A program made the translations under genes and the position numbers. From Schistosoma haematobium (Eukaryota; Platyhelminthes; Trematoda; Strigeidida; Schistosomatidae), in assembly GCF_000699445.3 (NCBI RefSeq), contig NC_067196.1, positions 92,351,364-92,415,363 on the forward strand: a stretch of 64,000 bases of DNA, in the 5' to 3' direction. Below, in pieces: positions 14,301 to 21,959 of the stretch. The notes beneath the pieces are model-generated. The model was not told where the DNA came from and ran no database searches. It saw only the letters and a list, made by a program, of their open reading frames with translations. The number at the start of each line of letters is the position of its first letter. Position 1 is the stretch's first letter.

Positions 14301-16454
14301 GGTCTGACCCACAAGGCAGTGGAGCATCGTTAGGAGATGCAATCTCATGGTAGCCGGTGATCAACGATTGGTTCATACGCCATTTATTCCCACAGGATCC
14401 TGGAGCCCATAATCGTGCACCATTGGTTTGGCGCATATATATTTGGTGCCTTCTTGTATCAATATTTATGTGTTTAAATAAATAAATAAATGTATTACTT
14501 AAGTGATCATGTGTTTTATTTATTTTTTTAATATAGCTAATCATTTAAAATCAGAAAAAAACAGTCTATGATGGATGGTGGCGCACTTTTATGGATTGAT
14601 TAAAGTTAGATCATTTGTTCAGATGTTCAGTGTTCACGCATGAGACCAATAGATTCTGGATCTGAATCCTGCGGAAGAGATCATGAATACACAGTGTTTA
14701 GAGAATGATTGTAAATCAGTTGATGAGGTTGTGAATCTTCATCGACTGAGATGGTTGGCATACGTGCTACGTATGTCTAAACACCGATTACCACGATAAG
14801 CAATGCTAACCAGTGTTGGAAGAAAGTTAGGGGGCGGCCAAACCAAAACGTGGCATCAGTCCCTGAAGTCACTAACTTCTAGTCTGAGCCATGTTGGTAG
14901 ATGCAGACTACTTGGTTGGGGTCCGTGTGACTATCATAACCAATGATTGGAGACTGTGTAACATGGCTCAGAATCGATCAAAATGGTGTAGTCAAACGTG
15001 TCGACAACTTCACTTATCTTGGAAGTCTGATCAGCCCTAATGCGTTGGTGTCTGACGAAATCTTTAAAAAGATTCAAAAAGCTCATTTAGCTTTTGCCAA
15101 CGTACGTCACCTATGGCGAAGGTGAGATATCCGTCTATCAATTAAGAGACAAGTATACTGTGCAGCAGTTCGTTCTGTTCTTTACGGCTGTAAAACGTGG
15201 CCATTAAGACTAGAAGATACTCGTAAGCTACTAGTATTTGACCACAGATGTCTAAGAAATATTGGTTGTATCTGCTAGGATCACCGTGTAATTAATAGTG
15301 AGGTTAGATTCATGATATTAGGGAATGATGGTAAATCAGTTGAGGTTGTAAATCTTCATCGACCGAGATGGTTGGGCCACGTATTACGCATGCCTGAACA
15401 CTGATTACCACGACGTGCAATACTGACTAGTGTTGGAGACGGATGGAAGACGTCGGGGATGGCCAAACCAAAACGTCCTGTTTCGGTTTGGGCATCACAC
15501 ATATCAAATGAGATCTGTGTGGCACATATGTATTTGGTGCCTCCTTGTACCAATATCTATGCGTTAAAATAAATCAAAACGTGACGTCAGTCCTTGAAGT
15601 CAATAACTTCTGGTTTGAGCCGCGTAAGTAGATACAGACTACTTGGTTGGGGTCTACGTGACTAAGATTGGAGACCGTGTGACTGACATGTCTCAGAATC
15701 TATCACAATGGTGTGGGTGCGTACACACTTTGTCTTTCCTTAAACTGTCAGATTAAATTTGCTTTATACCTTTCTTTATACGAACTAATTCTTTCTTCTT
15801 GTATTATATCGTTATACACAGTCTTTCTTTTATATATTACTACCACTGAAGTGACTACTATGAATTTGGTGTTCATCTTGTTGTGCTAATCATTTATGGT
15901 AACTTTGACAGATGCATATATGTGCCTGGTCTTACATTGTAGCTAACTGACTGACTGACTGACATATTTCTGAGAAGTCTCATACAATGATTAAAGAGTT
16001 ATCCAATACTTCTAGGTTTTTCATGATAATCTACTTCTAATGGATTCATGAATTCAACTATGAAAAGGAACACACAACACCGACACCAACACCAACACTC
16101 AACACCAACAACAACAACACCAAATCTTACATATTCACATTTTCCTATCTTATAATTCCATTTACGTATTGTACCATCTGATGATGATGATATTAAATAA
16201 TCATTATGAAATATTAATTGTGTTATATAACCAGAATGTTCATTGAATTTATGTATACAACATAATAAGTTTGATAAATCTAATGAATTCATATTCCATA
16301 TACATATGATACCATCATCTGAACCTGTAGCTAATATGAAATATTTCTCATTTATTGTTAAACAATTAATACTCATAGAATGTTCTGAACAAATTTGTAA
16401 TAAATCAATATTATTGGATATTGATAGTTTTGGTAAACTAGAATTTGATCCCAT
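2218..16454 (-). CDS. WDR86: WDR86-like eight-bladed WD40 repeat protein (5 exons)
   Basis: Join of minus-strand exons 16454-16131, 10630-10163, 7749-7614, 5700-5594 and 2316-2218: 1134 bp, 377 residues plus stop. All introns are GT-AG and phases close (0, 0, 1, 0). Eight WD repeats are visible, each with a GH/NH-type turn and an S-x-D-x-T/G...W or F core: [72 protein letters not shown]. The length, the MGSNSS start, the insert between repeats 3 and 4, and a seventh repeat ending in F instead of W all match vertebrate WDR86. No catalytic domain, signal peptide or membrane segment is seen, so a soluble beta-propeller scaffold is expected. WDR86 has no well-settled function. Family assignment is from memory of the protein layout, not from a search. 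Confidence 0.85.
2542..2827 (+). mobile_element. 286-bp MITE-like element, copy 1
   Basis: Bounded by near-perfect 19-bp inverted termini: TGAGACTATAATTTATGGA at the left and its complement with one change at the right. It lies in WDR86-like intron 4. Copies 2 (6028-6315) and 3 (9740-10025, reversed) share the whole interior. No open frame of size. The direction is arbitrary. Confidence 0.65.
3186..3945 (-). mobile_element. GTAA-type RTE retrotransposon, 5'-truncated
   Basis: Reverse-transcriptase C-terminal region in one frame from [15 protein letters not shown] through [40 protein letters not shown] and [12 protein letters not shown], ending SNRRK and stop. A GTAAGTAAGTAATTAAG tail follows (3205-3186). 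The 5' part, including the YADD catalytic motif, is missing. The host strand matches the flanking WDR86-like gene. 3945-4187 is AT-rich with nothing recognised. Confidence 0.75.
4188..4500. repeat. Inverted pair of family A repeats (foldback)
   Basis: A minus-strand copy with tRNA-like head (4188-4350) faces a plus-strand 3' half (4368-4500). The arms, about 130 bp, pair across a 20-bp centre. Both contain the GAAACGGCC hammerhead block. In the minus copy the catalytic box reads CTGGGGA and in the plus copy TCGAGGA, so neither keeps the CTGANGA core. 4500-5110 has nothing I recognise. Confidence 0.6.
5110..5480 (+). repeat. Family A tRNA-headed hammerhead repeat
   Basis: An upstream module (GGAGTTCTAATG, GTTGTGAGATAGTAACTCG) leads to a tRNA-like head. 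The A-box-like part is TGGTCTAGTGGTTAAACGC and the B-box-like part is GTGAGTTGGAATC. Then come a hammerhead motif and a 3' segment ending ACTGACTCATGATCTTAAC. The same order is found at 9296, 16790, 21364 and 62480. Probably a pol III-type SINE. Confidence 0.65.
5367..5412 (+). ncRNA. Hammerhead ribozyme motif, family A
   Basis: Helix I strands GCACTG (5367-5372) and CAGTGC (5407-5412) pair perfectly. Core CTGAGGA (5373-5379) and GAAA (5395-5398) are intact, with GTC cleavage triplet 5404-5406. Helix II has at least three pairs. Helix III is weak here because CGG faces TGG. This is the only family A copy in the window with every invariant core base. Confidence 0.6.
5594..5600 (-). other. WDR86: Consensus donor context at WDR86-like exon 4 end
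   Basis: TTCAAG meets GTAAAT. This site sets the phase-0 join to the last exon and is the reason the longer open frame (to 5561) is not used. Confidence 0.6.
5594..5700 (-). CDS. WDR86: WDR86-like gene, exon 4 (WD repeat 7)
   Basis: Acceptor TTTTTTAG at 5701, then [18 protein letters not shown] through CVTFK, and donor GTAAAT at 5593. The preceding intron ends in a CAA/GTT triplet run that keeps an open frame into the exon but is not coding. Confidence 0.85.
5850..6005. repeat. Penelope-like terminal repeat fragment
   Basis: 5855-5905 matches the outer end of the Penelope-like element at 22500-23925 in one direction. 5906-6003 matches the neighbouring part of the same end in the opposite direction, including its hammerhead. 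Such inverted terminal pieces are typical of Penelope-like insertions. Confidence 0.6.
5925..5968 (+). ncRNA. Hammerhead ribozyme motif of Penelope-like type
   Basis: TTGTG (5925-5929) pairs with CACGA (5964-5968) as helix I. The core CTGATGA is at 5930-5936, a TTC-AGAA-GAA hairpin forms helix II, and GAAA is at 5956-5959. A minimal helix III and a CTC cleavage triplet (5961-5963) follow. All invariant core bases are present. Confidence 0.65.
6028..6315 (+). mobile_element. 286-bp MITE-like element, copy 2
   Basis: Diverged copy of 2542-2827 in the same direction, also in WDR86-like intron 4 next to the Penelope fragment. The left terminus reads AGACTATGATTTATGGA and the right one TCCATAAGTTATAGTCCCA. 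Confidence 0.6.
6440..6920 (+). mobile_element. GTAA-type RTE 3' fragment, degenerate
   Basis: Frames are scrambled, but the nucleotide order matches the 3' third of the GTAA element: WERTNQ region, RPK region, GGTTGGAGAATGCTG, AACAGGCGTTAAA. A (TAAG)n tail follows at 6900-6920. Confidence 0.6.
7296..7511 (+). mobile_element. GTAA-type RTE 216-bp insertion with 12-bp target duplication
   Basis: The last 200 bp of the element, from ACATGGAATCCTCAAGG to AACAGGCGTAAGTAAG. It is flanked by exact duplications ATGTCCATAGTC at 7284-7295 and 7512-7523, so both boundaries are precise. It sits in WDR86-like intron 3. Confidence 0.8.
7614..7620 (-). other. WDR86: Consensus donor at WDR86-like exon 3
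   Basis: GTGAGT at 7613-7608 follows ...GGAATGA on the minus strand. It gives the phase-1 join that restores the seventh blade. Confidence 0.6.
7614..7749 (-). CDS. WDR86: WDR86-like gene, exon 3 (WD repeat 6)
   Basis: Acceptor CAG at 7752-7750, then [18 protein letters not shown]. The donor is a consensus GTGAGT at 7613. Length 136 bp leaves one base (A), which joins TG of the next exon to form Met inside blade 7. An earlier GTTAGA donor was considered but breaks the frame. Confidence 0.85.
8119..8742 (+). mobile_element. TGAC-type RTE 3' fragment
   Basis: Frame includes [32 protein letters not shown] and a broken tail, then a 3' UTR and a (TGAC)n tail at 8724-8742. This corresponds to the last 600 bp of the element at 48560-51489. 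It is diverged and inactive. Confidence 0.7.
9159..9240 (+). repeat. LTR-like head fragment
   Basis: TGTTATATCCCGATAAC and the following GGTAACTGTTGGAATCC match the left end of the LTR-like repeat at 1227-1739. Only about 80 bp are kept. Confidence 0.4.
9296..9720 (+). repeat. Family A hammerhead repeat
   Basis: Long copy beginning at the CCATATAATACTGAATCC module and including the GTTGTGAGATAGTAACTC module. The tRNA-like head has GGGTTCGAGTCCC as a clear B-box. The hammerhead region (about 9570-9620) has CGGAGGG and GAGAC in place of core CTGAGGA and GAAAC, so it should not cleave. Confidence 0.65.
9740..10025 (-). mobile_element. 286-bp MITE-like element, copy 3 (reversed)
   Basis: Inverted relative to copies 1 and 2. 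Its plus-strand right end TCCATAAATTATAGTCTCA is the complement of their left end. It lies about 140 bp from WDR86-like exon 2. Confidence 0.62.
10163..10630 (-). CDS. WDR86: WDR86-like gene, exon 2 (WD repeats 3-5)
   Basis: 156 codons from VFVGHKDV to TIISMH. The acceptor is a T-rich run ending TTTAAG at 10631, and the donor is GTAAGT from 10162. It carries repeats 3, 4 and 5. A Ser/Asn-rich loop of about 20 residues lies between repeats 3 and 4, at the same place as the loop in vertebrate WDR86. Confidence 0.88.
10700..10945 (+). repeat. LTR-like repeat, palindromic-head family
   Basis: GTGATGTGAGCTACTTATA near a mirrored AAGTAGTATATAAC hairpin, then GGACTGATATTTTCC and ATTATCCCCACTCGT. 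The same order is found at 29889-30220 (plus), 39530-39760 (minus) and 28440-28580 (minus). It begins about 70 bp upstream of WDR86-like exon 2. Confidence 0.45.
11155..11600 (+). repeat. LTR-like repeat, AAGCCCATA family, copy 1
   Basis: Shares TCGGTTATTATATTAAGCC, TTAGCCGCTTATCAATCTTG, CATGTCTGTAACTTATT and GATTATATACGAGGATAGAC with 43588-43950 and, more weakly, 26300-26715. TTGGAGTCAGATGTTGAGCC after the unit could be a primer-binding site region. No pol genes are next to it, so a solo LTR is likely. 11600-11960 has nothing recognised. Confidence 0.42.
11968..12494 (+). mobile_element. GTAA-type RTE, 5'-truncated, near-intact C-terminus
   Basis: A single open frame runs [66 protein letters not shown] to SNRRK and stop. 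A (GTAA)n tail follows at 12467-12494. It begins abruptly downstream of the reverse-transcriptase catalytic motif. In WDR86-like intron 1. Confidence 0.75.
12795..12935. repeat. Family A repeat, inverted 3' fragments
   Basis: An inverted scrap (GAGATCATGAATTGATTGATG) meets a plus scrap (GAGTGCTTCCAGGTTTTC to TCATGATCTTAATA). Same foldback pattern as 4188-4500, without a tRNA-like head. Confidence 0.5.
13045..13312 (+). repeat. Family B (Sm-alpha-type) hammerhead repeat
   Basis: Includes a B-box-like GAGGTCGAGTCTC, the CTGAGATGCAAGTATATCC lead, a hammerhead, the CACTGCTAGCCACTATCC trailer, and a 3' part GGCAATATCGATGCAATACG to GATCAATTGCAGTCCTAAA. An inverted copy of the lead (13053-13083) makes a local foldback. 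It matches the schistosome Sm-alpha hammerhead repeats as I recall them. Confidence 0.65.
13141..13181 (+). ncRNA. Hammerhead ribozyme motif, family B, core-mutated
   Basis: Helix I CCAG/CTGG is perfect, the helix II stem TTCC-AAAT-AGGA is nearly so, and GAAA (13166-13169) and GTC (13175-13177) are kept. The first core base is A (ATGACGA in place of CTGACGA), a change at an invariant position expected to abolish cleavage. Confidence 0.6.
14215..14495 (+). repeat. Interspersed repeat D with AAAT tail
   Basis: GGGCTGTGATACTGCCC, AGGTCTGACCCACAAGGC, ACGATTGGTTCATACGCC and a 3' end TTGGTGCCTTCTTGTATC followed by (AAAT)n. Pieces recur at 15477-15574, 27478-27770 and 28745-28835. The tail and the 8-bp duplications at 15.5 kb suggest a retroposon. 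13320-14215 has no recognisable gene. Confidence 0.55.
14565..14702 (+). repeat. Family A repeat, 5' part
   Basis: Upstream module plus tRNA-like head (GATTCTGGATCTGAATCC as B-box-like part) to CATGAATACACAGTG, cut off where the RTE fragment begins. Confidence 0.5.
14703..15968 (+). mobile_element. Two joined TGAC-type RTE 3' fragments
   Basis: 14703-14985 and 14990-15968 are overlapping parts of the same 3' region, placed head to tail. The second starts inside [20 protein letters not shown] and continues through [17 protein letters not shown] coding, [11 protein letters not shown] and the 3' UTR to a (TGAC)n tail at 15947-15963. Stops and shifts are frequent. A 98-bp repeat D insert interrupts it at 15477-15574. 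Confidence 0.7.
15477..15574 (+). mobile_element. Repeat D, 98-bp insertion with 8-bp target duplication
   Basis: It splits the RTE sequence CCAAAACGT/GGCATCAG. CAAAACGT is duplicated exactly at 15469-15476 and 15575-15582. The insert ends TAAAATAAAT and matches the 3' 95 bp of repeat D. Confidence 0.75.
16131..16454 (-). CDS. WDR86: WDR86-like gene, exon 1 (WD repeats 1-2)
   Basis: Starts at ATG 16454 (MGSNSSLPK) and runs 108 codons to ...GKCEY, followed by donor GTAAGA (16130-16125). It encodes WD repeats 1 and 2. The next 50 bp upstream are AT-rich with no competing upstream in-frame ATG close by. Confidence 0.85.
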
Positions 16455-16606
16455 TTATTGATTGATTATTTATTGATTTATGATAAAGGATTCTATGATT
16501 ATGTAATAATAAAGTTATAAAAAATTAAAAAAAAGAATTATATTATACAGATCAAATAATGTATATATTTCTGAGAAATATACTGTCCCTTTTTTAAAAA
16601 ATTTTT

Positions 16607-17095
16607 GATGGATATTAGTATTTCACAGATTGAAATCATGAGTCAAATGAAGCTAGACCACCATGGAAAACCTGGAAGCACTTGACGGCTTTTTCTCACA
16701 ACAGACCTGGTTGAACTCCACTGGTAACGGCTTCGCACTAGAACTCCAAGAGTATCTCTTGAAGTCAGTCACTGGTGAGCAGATGATATCAACTCACTGA
16801 AGACAATGGTGTACGGTGACGCAATTTAGTGGATTGGTTGAAGTTCGACATTAACACCATTGGATGCCGGCTGAGTGGTCTAATGGTTAAGCGCTTGGTG
16901 CGAGACTGATAGGTCCTGAGTTCGAATCTCGTGGGGTCTGGGATTGTGGATATACGTTGCTGAGGGGTCCCACACTGGGACGAAACGGCAGTCCAGTGCT
17001 TCCAGATTTTCCATGATGGTCTAGCTTAAATTGACTCATGATTTCAATCTGTGAAATTTGTAAAAATCCCCACAAACCCCTTCGGATATTAGTAT
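16607..17095 (+). repeat. Family A repeat, with an inverted scrap at its 5' side
   Basis: 16607-16735 is a minus-direction 3' fragment. 16790-17095 is a plus copy with upstream module, tRNA-like head (GGTCTAATGGTTAAGCGC; TGAGTTCGAATCTC) and hammerhead. It lies just upstream of the WDR86-like start. Confidence 0.65.
16954..16999 (+). ncRNA. Hammerhead motif, family A, one core change
   Basis: Helix II GTCCC-ACAC-GGGAC is perfect, and GAAA (16982-16985) and GTC (16991-16993) are kept. The box reads CTGAGGG (16960-16966), with the last invariant A changed to G. Confidence 0.55.
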
Positions 17096-17124
17096 TATTA
17101 ATATTGTAATGAGTTATATACTTA

Positions 17125-17712
17125 GTTATTCGTGTTACGTGTCGTGGAGGAGCATAGGCTGCCGCCCACTCGCATTCTCTATCCAACTCTTTTCTGGGCA
17201 ATCTTTTCCAGCTGTCATTCATCTTTTTCATATTTACTTCTATTTCTTGACGTAATATGTTTCTTGGACTTTGTCATTTCCGTTTCCCTTCAGGATTCCA
17301 AGTGATCATTTGCGTTGTGATTCAGTTCGATGGTTTCCATAATGTATGTCTTATCCACTTCCAATGTCTTTTTTTACATTTCTCCTTCAGATGGAATCTG
17401 GTTTGTTCTCTTCCACTGAAGGCTGTTGCTGATGTTATTCGGCCAATGGATGTTGAATATCTTGCGTAGACAAGTATTTATACATAATTGCACCTTCTTG
17501 ATGATGGTTGTAGTAGTTGTCAAAGTTTCATCTCCGTACAGTAGAACTGTTTTTAATTCCATATGTTCTTTAATTGTAGGAATGCAACTCTTGGTTTGAC
17601 AATCCTTGCGTTTATATCTGCATCTGATTCTCTTTGTTCTTCGATGATCCTTCCCAGGTAAGTGAAGGATCTTACATCTTCCAGAGTTCTACCAACAAGT
17701 GTGATTGGAATC
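17125..17712 (-). mobile_element. GTAA-type RTE fragment, frame-broken
   Basis: Reads VLLYGDETLTTTTTIIKKVQ, CLRKIFNIHWPNNISNSLQWKRTNQIPSE and a shifted remainder to the SNR-like end. The tetranucleotide tail is lost. Lies in the intergenic region behind the WDR86-like promoter side. 17712-17950 has nothing recognised. Confidence 0.65.
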
Positions 17713-17954
17713 AATTATATAACTGATGAACTATTAATGTTATACTATGTATTGTGAACAGTTAATACTTCATCATATGACCAATAAACATCCATAATAA
17801 TTATAAATAGAAGAAAAAATCCAATTGCATTGATGATAGTTTACAAGGATGTAGACTTAGACAAATTGTCAGTAATGTTTTTTGAATCATTTTACTTCAT
17901 CATAAAAGTAGAAAACTAAAGCTCAAATAATTACGTCTTAGTAACAATGACATG

Positions 17955-18048
17955 AGAAGAATGAACAAGGCCCAGGACAGAGTGGGTTGGAGAACGCTGA
18001 TCGGCGGCCTATACTCCATTAGGAATAACAGGCGTAAGTAAGTAAGTA
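17955..18048 (+). mobile_element. GTAA-type RTE, about 94-bp 3' tail insertion
   Basis: GAACAAGGCCCAGGACAGAG to AACAGGCGTAAGTAAGTAAG only. Flanks TAACAATGACA (ends near 17953) and TAATAATGACA (18046-18056) look like an 11-bp target duplication with one change. Confidence 0.65.
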
Positions 18049-18454
18049 ATAATGACAATAATTTATACCAGTGATGTTTATATTGACTTTAATTTATAAC
18101 TGGTTAGTGTACTAATGATACTTGTTGTTTTTGTTTATATTCAAGAGTATAGTTCATTAGTTTCTGTTAAAATACATTTGAAACAGATCATCTCATTACA
18201 ATATTGTGTCACAAGTTTGAGTATATTTGATATATAGCTATTAGTGAAGTACAACATTTCGTCTTATTACAGATTCGTTAAATGGTTATATCTGCACTTC
18301 AGTTTTATGTTGACTCTAACGTATCACTTCTGTAGTTTACATTTCAAAAGATAAGAATATTCTACAAATATGAACAAAATGAGTATCTTGATCTTATATA
18401 TGATTAGCTAATTGCTTTAATCTAGATTTTTGATGTAATAATAACCTTTAAAGA

Positions 18455-18800
18455 TTAAGCATTCTTGTGCGAAGTTGAAGACTCTAGGTTCGAAGCTCGC
18501 CAGTGGTATTGTGGATACACATTTCTGACGAATTTCACAATTAGATGAAACAGCCATCTACTGTTTCTAGGTTTCCAATATTGGTATAATATCAATTGGT
18601 TCATGATCTCATCCAAAAATATAGTAATCTCCACAACCCCTCTACTGATAATTATCATGTACTGATTAGTCAGTAGCCATGACCAATGGATAGAGACAGG
18701 TATCTACTTCAGTACAATAGAAGATGATCGCGGAAATTCGTCGACTAGTTGAAGTTAAACAATAACAGCGTTGGATACTGGCTTAGTGGTCTTATAGCGA
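18455..18800 (+). repeat. Family A repeat pieces
   Basis: 18455-18655 has a B-box-like TAGGTTCGAAGCTC, a box CTGACGA, GAAAC and the 3' segment ATCAATTGGTTCATGATC. 18680-18800 repeats the upstream module and the start of a head. The hammerhead has weak helices. 18050-18455 is plain AT-rich sequence. Confidence 0.5.
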
Positions 18801-18859
18801 CTCATGTGCAAATGAGTTTTGTATCATCTAACGCAGTTAAGCCCTTTTGCTAACTCATT

Positions 18860-19262
18860 TATTTAGCGGACAAAGTCATTCGTACTATAACAATTTATTG
18901 TACCCTTATTATTATTTTGTGCTTGTATGAAATACGCATGCTTGAATACTGCTTACGGCCTACACATTTATTCACTCTGCTAGTCTTACTACTAACTGAT
19001 TATTTGATTCGATTACTCATTCATTTCACATGCTATATATATGTCCATGTTATTCATATTCAACACTCATTCACTCACACACTCTCGTCTCACACTTGCT
19101 ATGGCTCTCGCTTGCTTGCTTGCCTTTCGGCACAACTCTTCTATGCTTGTTTAACGCATCTGTACATGTGGATATGTGTGTGTGGTCTCGTAATAAACGT
19201 AATCAACACTTTGTATTTGCCTTCTGATTAATATACCGTTGAGACGTTATATAGAACAGTTA
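18860..19262 (+). repeat. LTR-like sequence (tentative)
   Basis: A pyrimidine-rich block with AATAAA at 19191, followed by TTTGTATTTGCCTTCTG and ACCGTTGAGACGTTATA, resembling an LTR 3' end. No second copy is found in the window. The 104-codon open frame is low-complexity and probably not a gene. Confidence 0.25.
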
Positions 19263-19309
19263 TCAAGACGAACTGTATACGAAGTTTAAAGATTATATCG
19301 AATACCGAC

Positions 19310-19500
19310 CACCACAGTCTAAAGGTTAAATGTTCGCGCATGAAACTGAAGGCCTTAGGTTCAAATCCTGTGAGTGAGATCATGAATACACACTACTGAG
19401 GAATCTCATAATAAGATGAAATAGTCATCTAATGATTCTAGGTTTTCAATATTAGTCTAACATCAATGGATTCACTACTCAATCTTATACTGATATATTA
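19310..19500 (+). repeat. Family A repeat, tRNA-like head to 3' segment
   Basis: TAGGTTCAAATCC as B-box, then CACTACTGAGGAATCTCATAA with GAAA and ATC. Box CTGAGGA and GAAA are intact and helix II ATCT/AGAT is perfect. Helix I has one mismatch and helix III is weak. Confidence 0.55.
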
Positions 19501-19584
19501 ATCTAATGTAATTGATAACTATTATTAGCTCTCTCTCTACATATACATATATATATATATATATATATGTATACACTATGAAAA

Positions 19585-19670
19585 TTGCTCAGGACAGGGT
19601 TGGATGGAGAACGCTGGTGAGCGGCCTATGCTCCTTCACGAGGAGTAACAGGCGTAATTAAGTAAAGTAA
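19585..19670 (+). mobile_element. GTAA-type RTE, 86-bp tail insertion with 14-bp target duplication
   Basis: Only the last 60 coding bases (CAGGACAGGGTTGGATGG to AACAGGCGTAA) and a short tail. ATACACTATGAAAA is duplicated exactly at 19571-19584 and 19671-19684, giving both boundaries. Confidence 0.8.
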
Positions 19671-19734
19671 ATACACTATGAAAAGGCTTAATAAATGAAT
19701 ACATGTAACTTACTTTATCTTTGATCAAGAAAAT

Positions 19735-20352
19735 ATCGTTGAAAGAAAGAGAAAATCTCCCTCTCTCTCTCTGTCTCTCTCTGAGAGGTTTTGGTTTGTT
19801 TTTTCTCTCAAAAATAAATTTATTACTGAAATAAAATTACTTAAATAGATTAATTTATATAAATGAGAAAATATCCATCTATATGTAAACATGTACTTTT
19901 AATGAAGTGAAATTATTGGTTACTATAAGGTATTATTATATTGTTAGTTTATGGGTACCATTACTATTACTATCCTTACTACTATTACTATCATTACTAT
20001 TAGTATTATTACTACCATTATTACTATTATTTATTCATGTTAATTATTGTTTTAAGATGAAAATGAATAGAATAATATAAAATTAAAACAACAACAACAG
20101 CAACAACAGCACAGCAACAACAAAAGACTTTTATTATTTTATTGACAATTGAATAAATCAATATTATTGAGGTTACTAATCAGTCATTGTTTATTATTTC
20201 ATTTATTTATTATGAAAATTGTTGCTATAAACATTTATATTATTATGTATCTCTATGTAGTATACTTAAATAATAACAGTGAAATGGTCTTCTTTTGTTG
20301 TTGTTCGTGGTGGTGGTGGTGGTGGTGGTGGTGATGGTGATGGTGGTGGTGT
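19735..20352. repeat. Simple repeats: CT, ATTACT and TGG runs
   Basis: (CT)n near 19758-19786, an ATT/ACT triplet-rich block 19955-20035, CAA/CAG triplets 20086-20122 and (TGG)n 20309-20352. No gene is seen. Confidence 0.8.
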
Positions 20353-20409
20353 TGTTCATTATCAGTAAGATTGAAAGAATATTTTAAATAAAGAAATTGT
20401 AATTTACTT

Positions 20410-20605
20410 GATGTTGCTATACTTATATCTTGCCTATTGTTATTTAGAACTTTAATTGATCAATCATTCAATGACATCTGTAGTATTCTGTGACATCAGG
20501 CAATATCAAGGCAGTTTGTACAGGATGTATATATTGTCAATAAGAGATTGATCAATGGAAGTTCTAAATAATAATAGAGAAGATATAAGTATAGCAACAA
20601 TACTA
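20410..20605. repeat. Foldback: 60-bp inverted arms
   Basis: TTGCTATACTTATATCTTGC to AATTGATCAATC (20415-20470) is the near-complement of 20548-20602. The spacer is about 77 bp and includes GGCAATATCAAGGCAG, a family B 3' piece. It lies just 5' of a family B head. Confidence 0.55.
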
Positions 20606-20629
20606 AGTGAATTTAAAACTTCATCGTAT

Positions 20630-20820
20630 TGCAGAAGCAGGTGGTTATTAGGACTCAATAATTAATTGGATAATGGGATGGTGTTTGAAGTGAACGATAC
20701 TGGGTTCGAGTTCTAGAGTGAACATCAACTCTGAGATGTATGTAGATCCAGTTGATATGTCACAAATAGAATGAAACGCGTATTCTGAATTTCACTGCTA
20801 GCCGCTATTCATCTTTACTT
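20630..20820 (+). repeat. Family B hammerhead repeat, degenerate
   Basis: TTGGATAATGGGATGGTG and GGGTTCGAGTTCT form the tRNA-like head. The hammerhead reads AGTTGATATGTC with GAAACGCG, so the box is mutated. The trailer CACTGCTAGCCGCTATTC is kept. Confidence 0.55.
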
Positions 20821-20974
20821 ATAAAGAAATTCTAATTTCTTATTTCTTTCACAACTGGTCATAAACAAAATGTTCCATAAAAGGAAAATAATAGACAAAT
20901 CTAACAAGGAAAATGATAAATAAGTAGACCTTGGATCTGTTTACTTATTATTTATTTATTAGTAGTAGTAGTAA

Positions 20975-21110
20975 TGGCTATATTCAATATTATATTTTTG
21001 GTAAAGCATATAATTCTTAGTACAAAGTATTTCAACAAGTTTCCTTTTTCTTATTACTCGATGCATCCTGACGAAAACATGTTAAGTGATGCTATTCATG
21101 TCAACATAGA
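20975..21110 (-). pseudogene. CR1-type endonuclease scrap
   Basis: The minus strand gives CGTCAGGATGCATCGAGTAA followed by AAGAAAAAGGAAACTTG, matching the DRSNNKKR region at 170-200 and at 40005-40040. Only a scrap. 21110-21364 has nothing recognised. Confidence 0.4.
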
Positions 21111-21363
21111 ACTGCGTCTACAAATCAAGTTATATCGATTGTGATGCCTTTCTATATGGGAGAGTCATCTCACAAAATCCTGACTCGTACTAAAGAATAT
21201 ATTAGGTACACAAAGGAGTCACCTAATAATCCCGTAGAACTGGATTGACTTTAAATTATATCAGCAATAGCAGTTCACGCTATTTACAACGATCACCGAA
21301 TGGAAGTCAAAAATATCAAAATATTACAAAAAGACTTTTCCAATTACAATGAAAGGAGAGTTC

Positions 21364-21785
21364 CATATAATACTTAATCCTACTGCTCTCAATAGAAAGG
21401 AAGGTCATAACATACATCCTACTTGGTCTATCTATTCTAGCCACCTTGCTTGATACCAGTGGAGTTCAACCAGGTCTGTTGTGAGATAGTAACTCACTGA
21501 AGACAATGGTGTACGGTGGCGCAACTTCGTGGATTGGTTGAAGTTAAATATTAACACCATTGGATGCCGGCTCAGTGGTCTAGTTGGTTAAGCGCTTGAT
21601 GCGAGACTGATAGGTCCTGGGCTCGAATTTCTCGGGGTGTGGGATCGTGGATGTGCACTGCTTAGGATTCCCATACTGCGACGAAACGGCCGTCCAGTGC
21701 TTCCAGATTTTCCATGATGGTCTAGCTTAAATTGACTCATGATTTCAATCTGTGAAATTTGTAAAAATCTCCACAAAACTCATTC
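21364..21785 (+). repeat. Family A hammerhead repeat, long copy
   Basis: Begins at the CCATATAATACTTAATCC module, then GTTGTGAGATAGTAACTCAC, tRNA-like head GGTCTAGTTGGTTAAGCGC / GGGCTCGAATTTC, hammerhead, and a 3' segment to CTCCACAAAACTCATTCTG. Among the longest family A copies in the window. Confidence 0.68.
21655..21700 (+). ncRNA. Hammerhead motif, family A, single core change
   Basis: Helix I GCACTG/CAGTGC and helix III ACGG/CCGT are both perfect. GAAA (21683-21686) and GTC (21692-21694) are kept. The box is CTTAGGA, i.e. one G-to-T change from CTGAGGA. Confidence 0.58.
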
Positions 21786-21959
21786 TGATATTATTTTACA
21801 AATTAAACTCTATTGTTTCTCACCAGAAAGGTCACACATTTTTTTCATTTTTAACAGTGCACACTTACATATACACAAATTTTACATTCGTGTCGCTTAT
21901 GAATCACCATGATCGAAATGACATGACATTGATTTATTCAGACTTGTGTTTTTGATTGA

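Noticed and set aside
18917..19231. 104-codon open frame with hydrophobic stretches
   Set aside because: Low-complexity pyrimidine-rich DNA in an LTR-like block; the apparent membrane segments follow from base composition.
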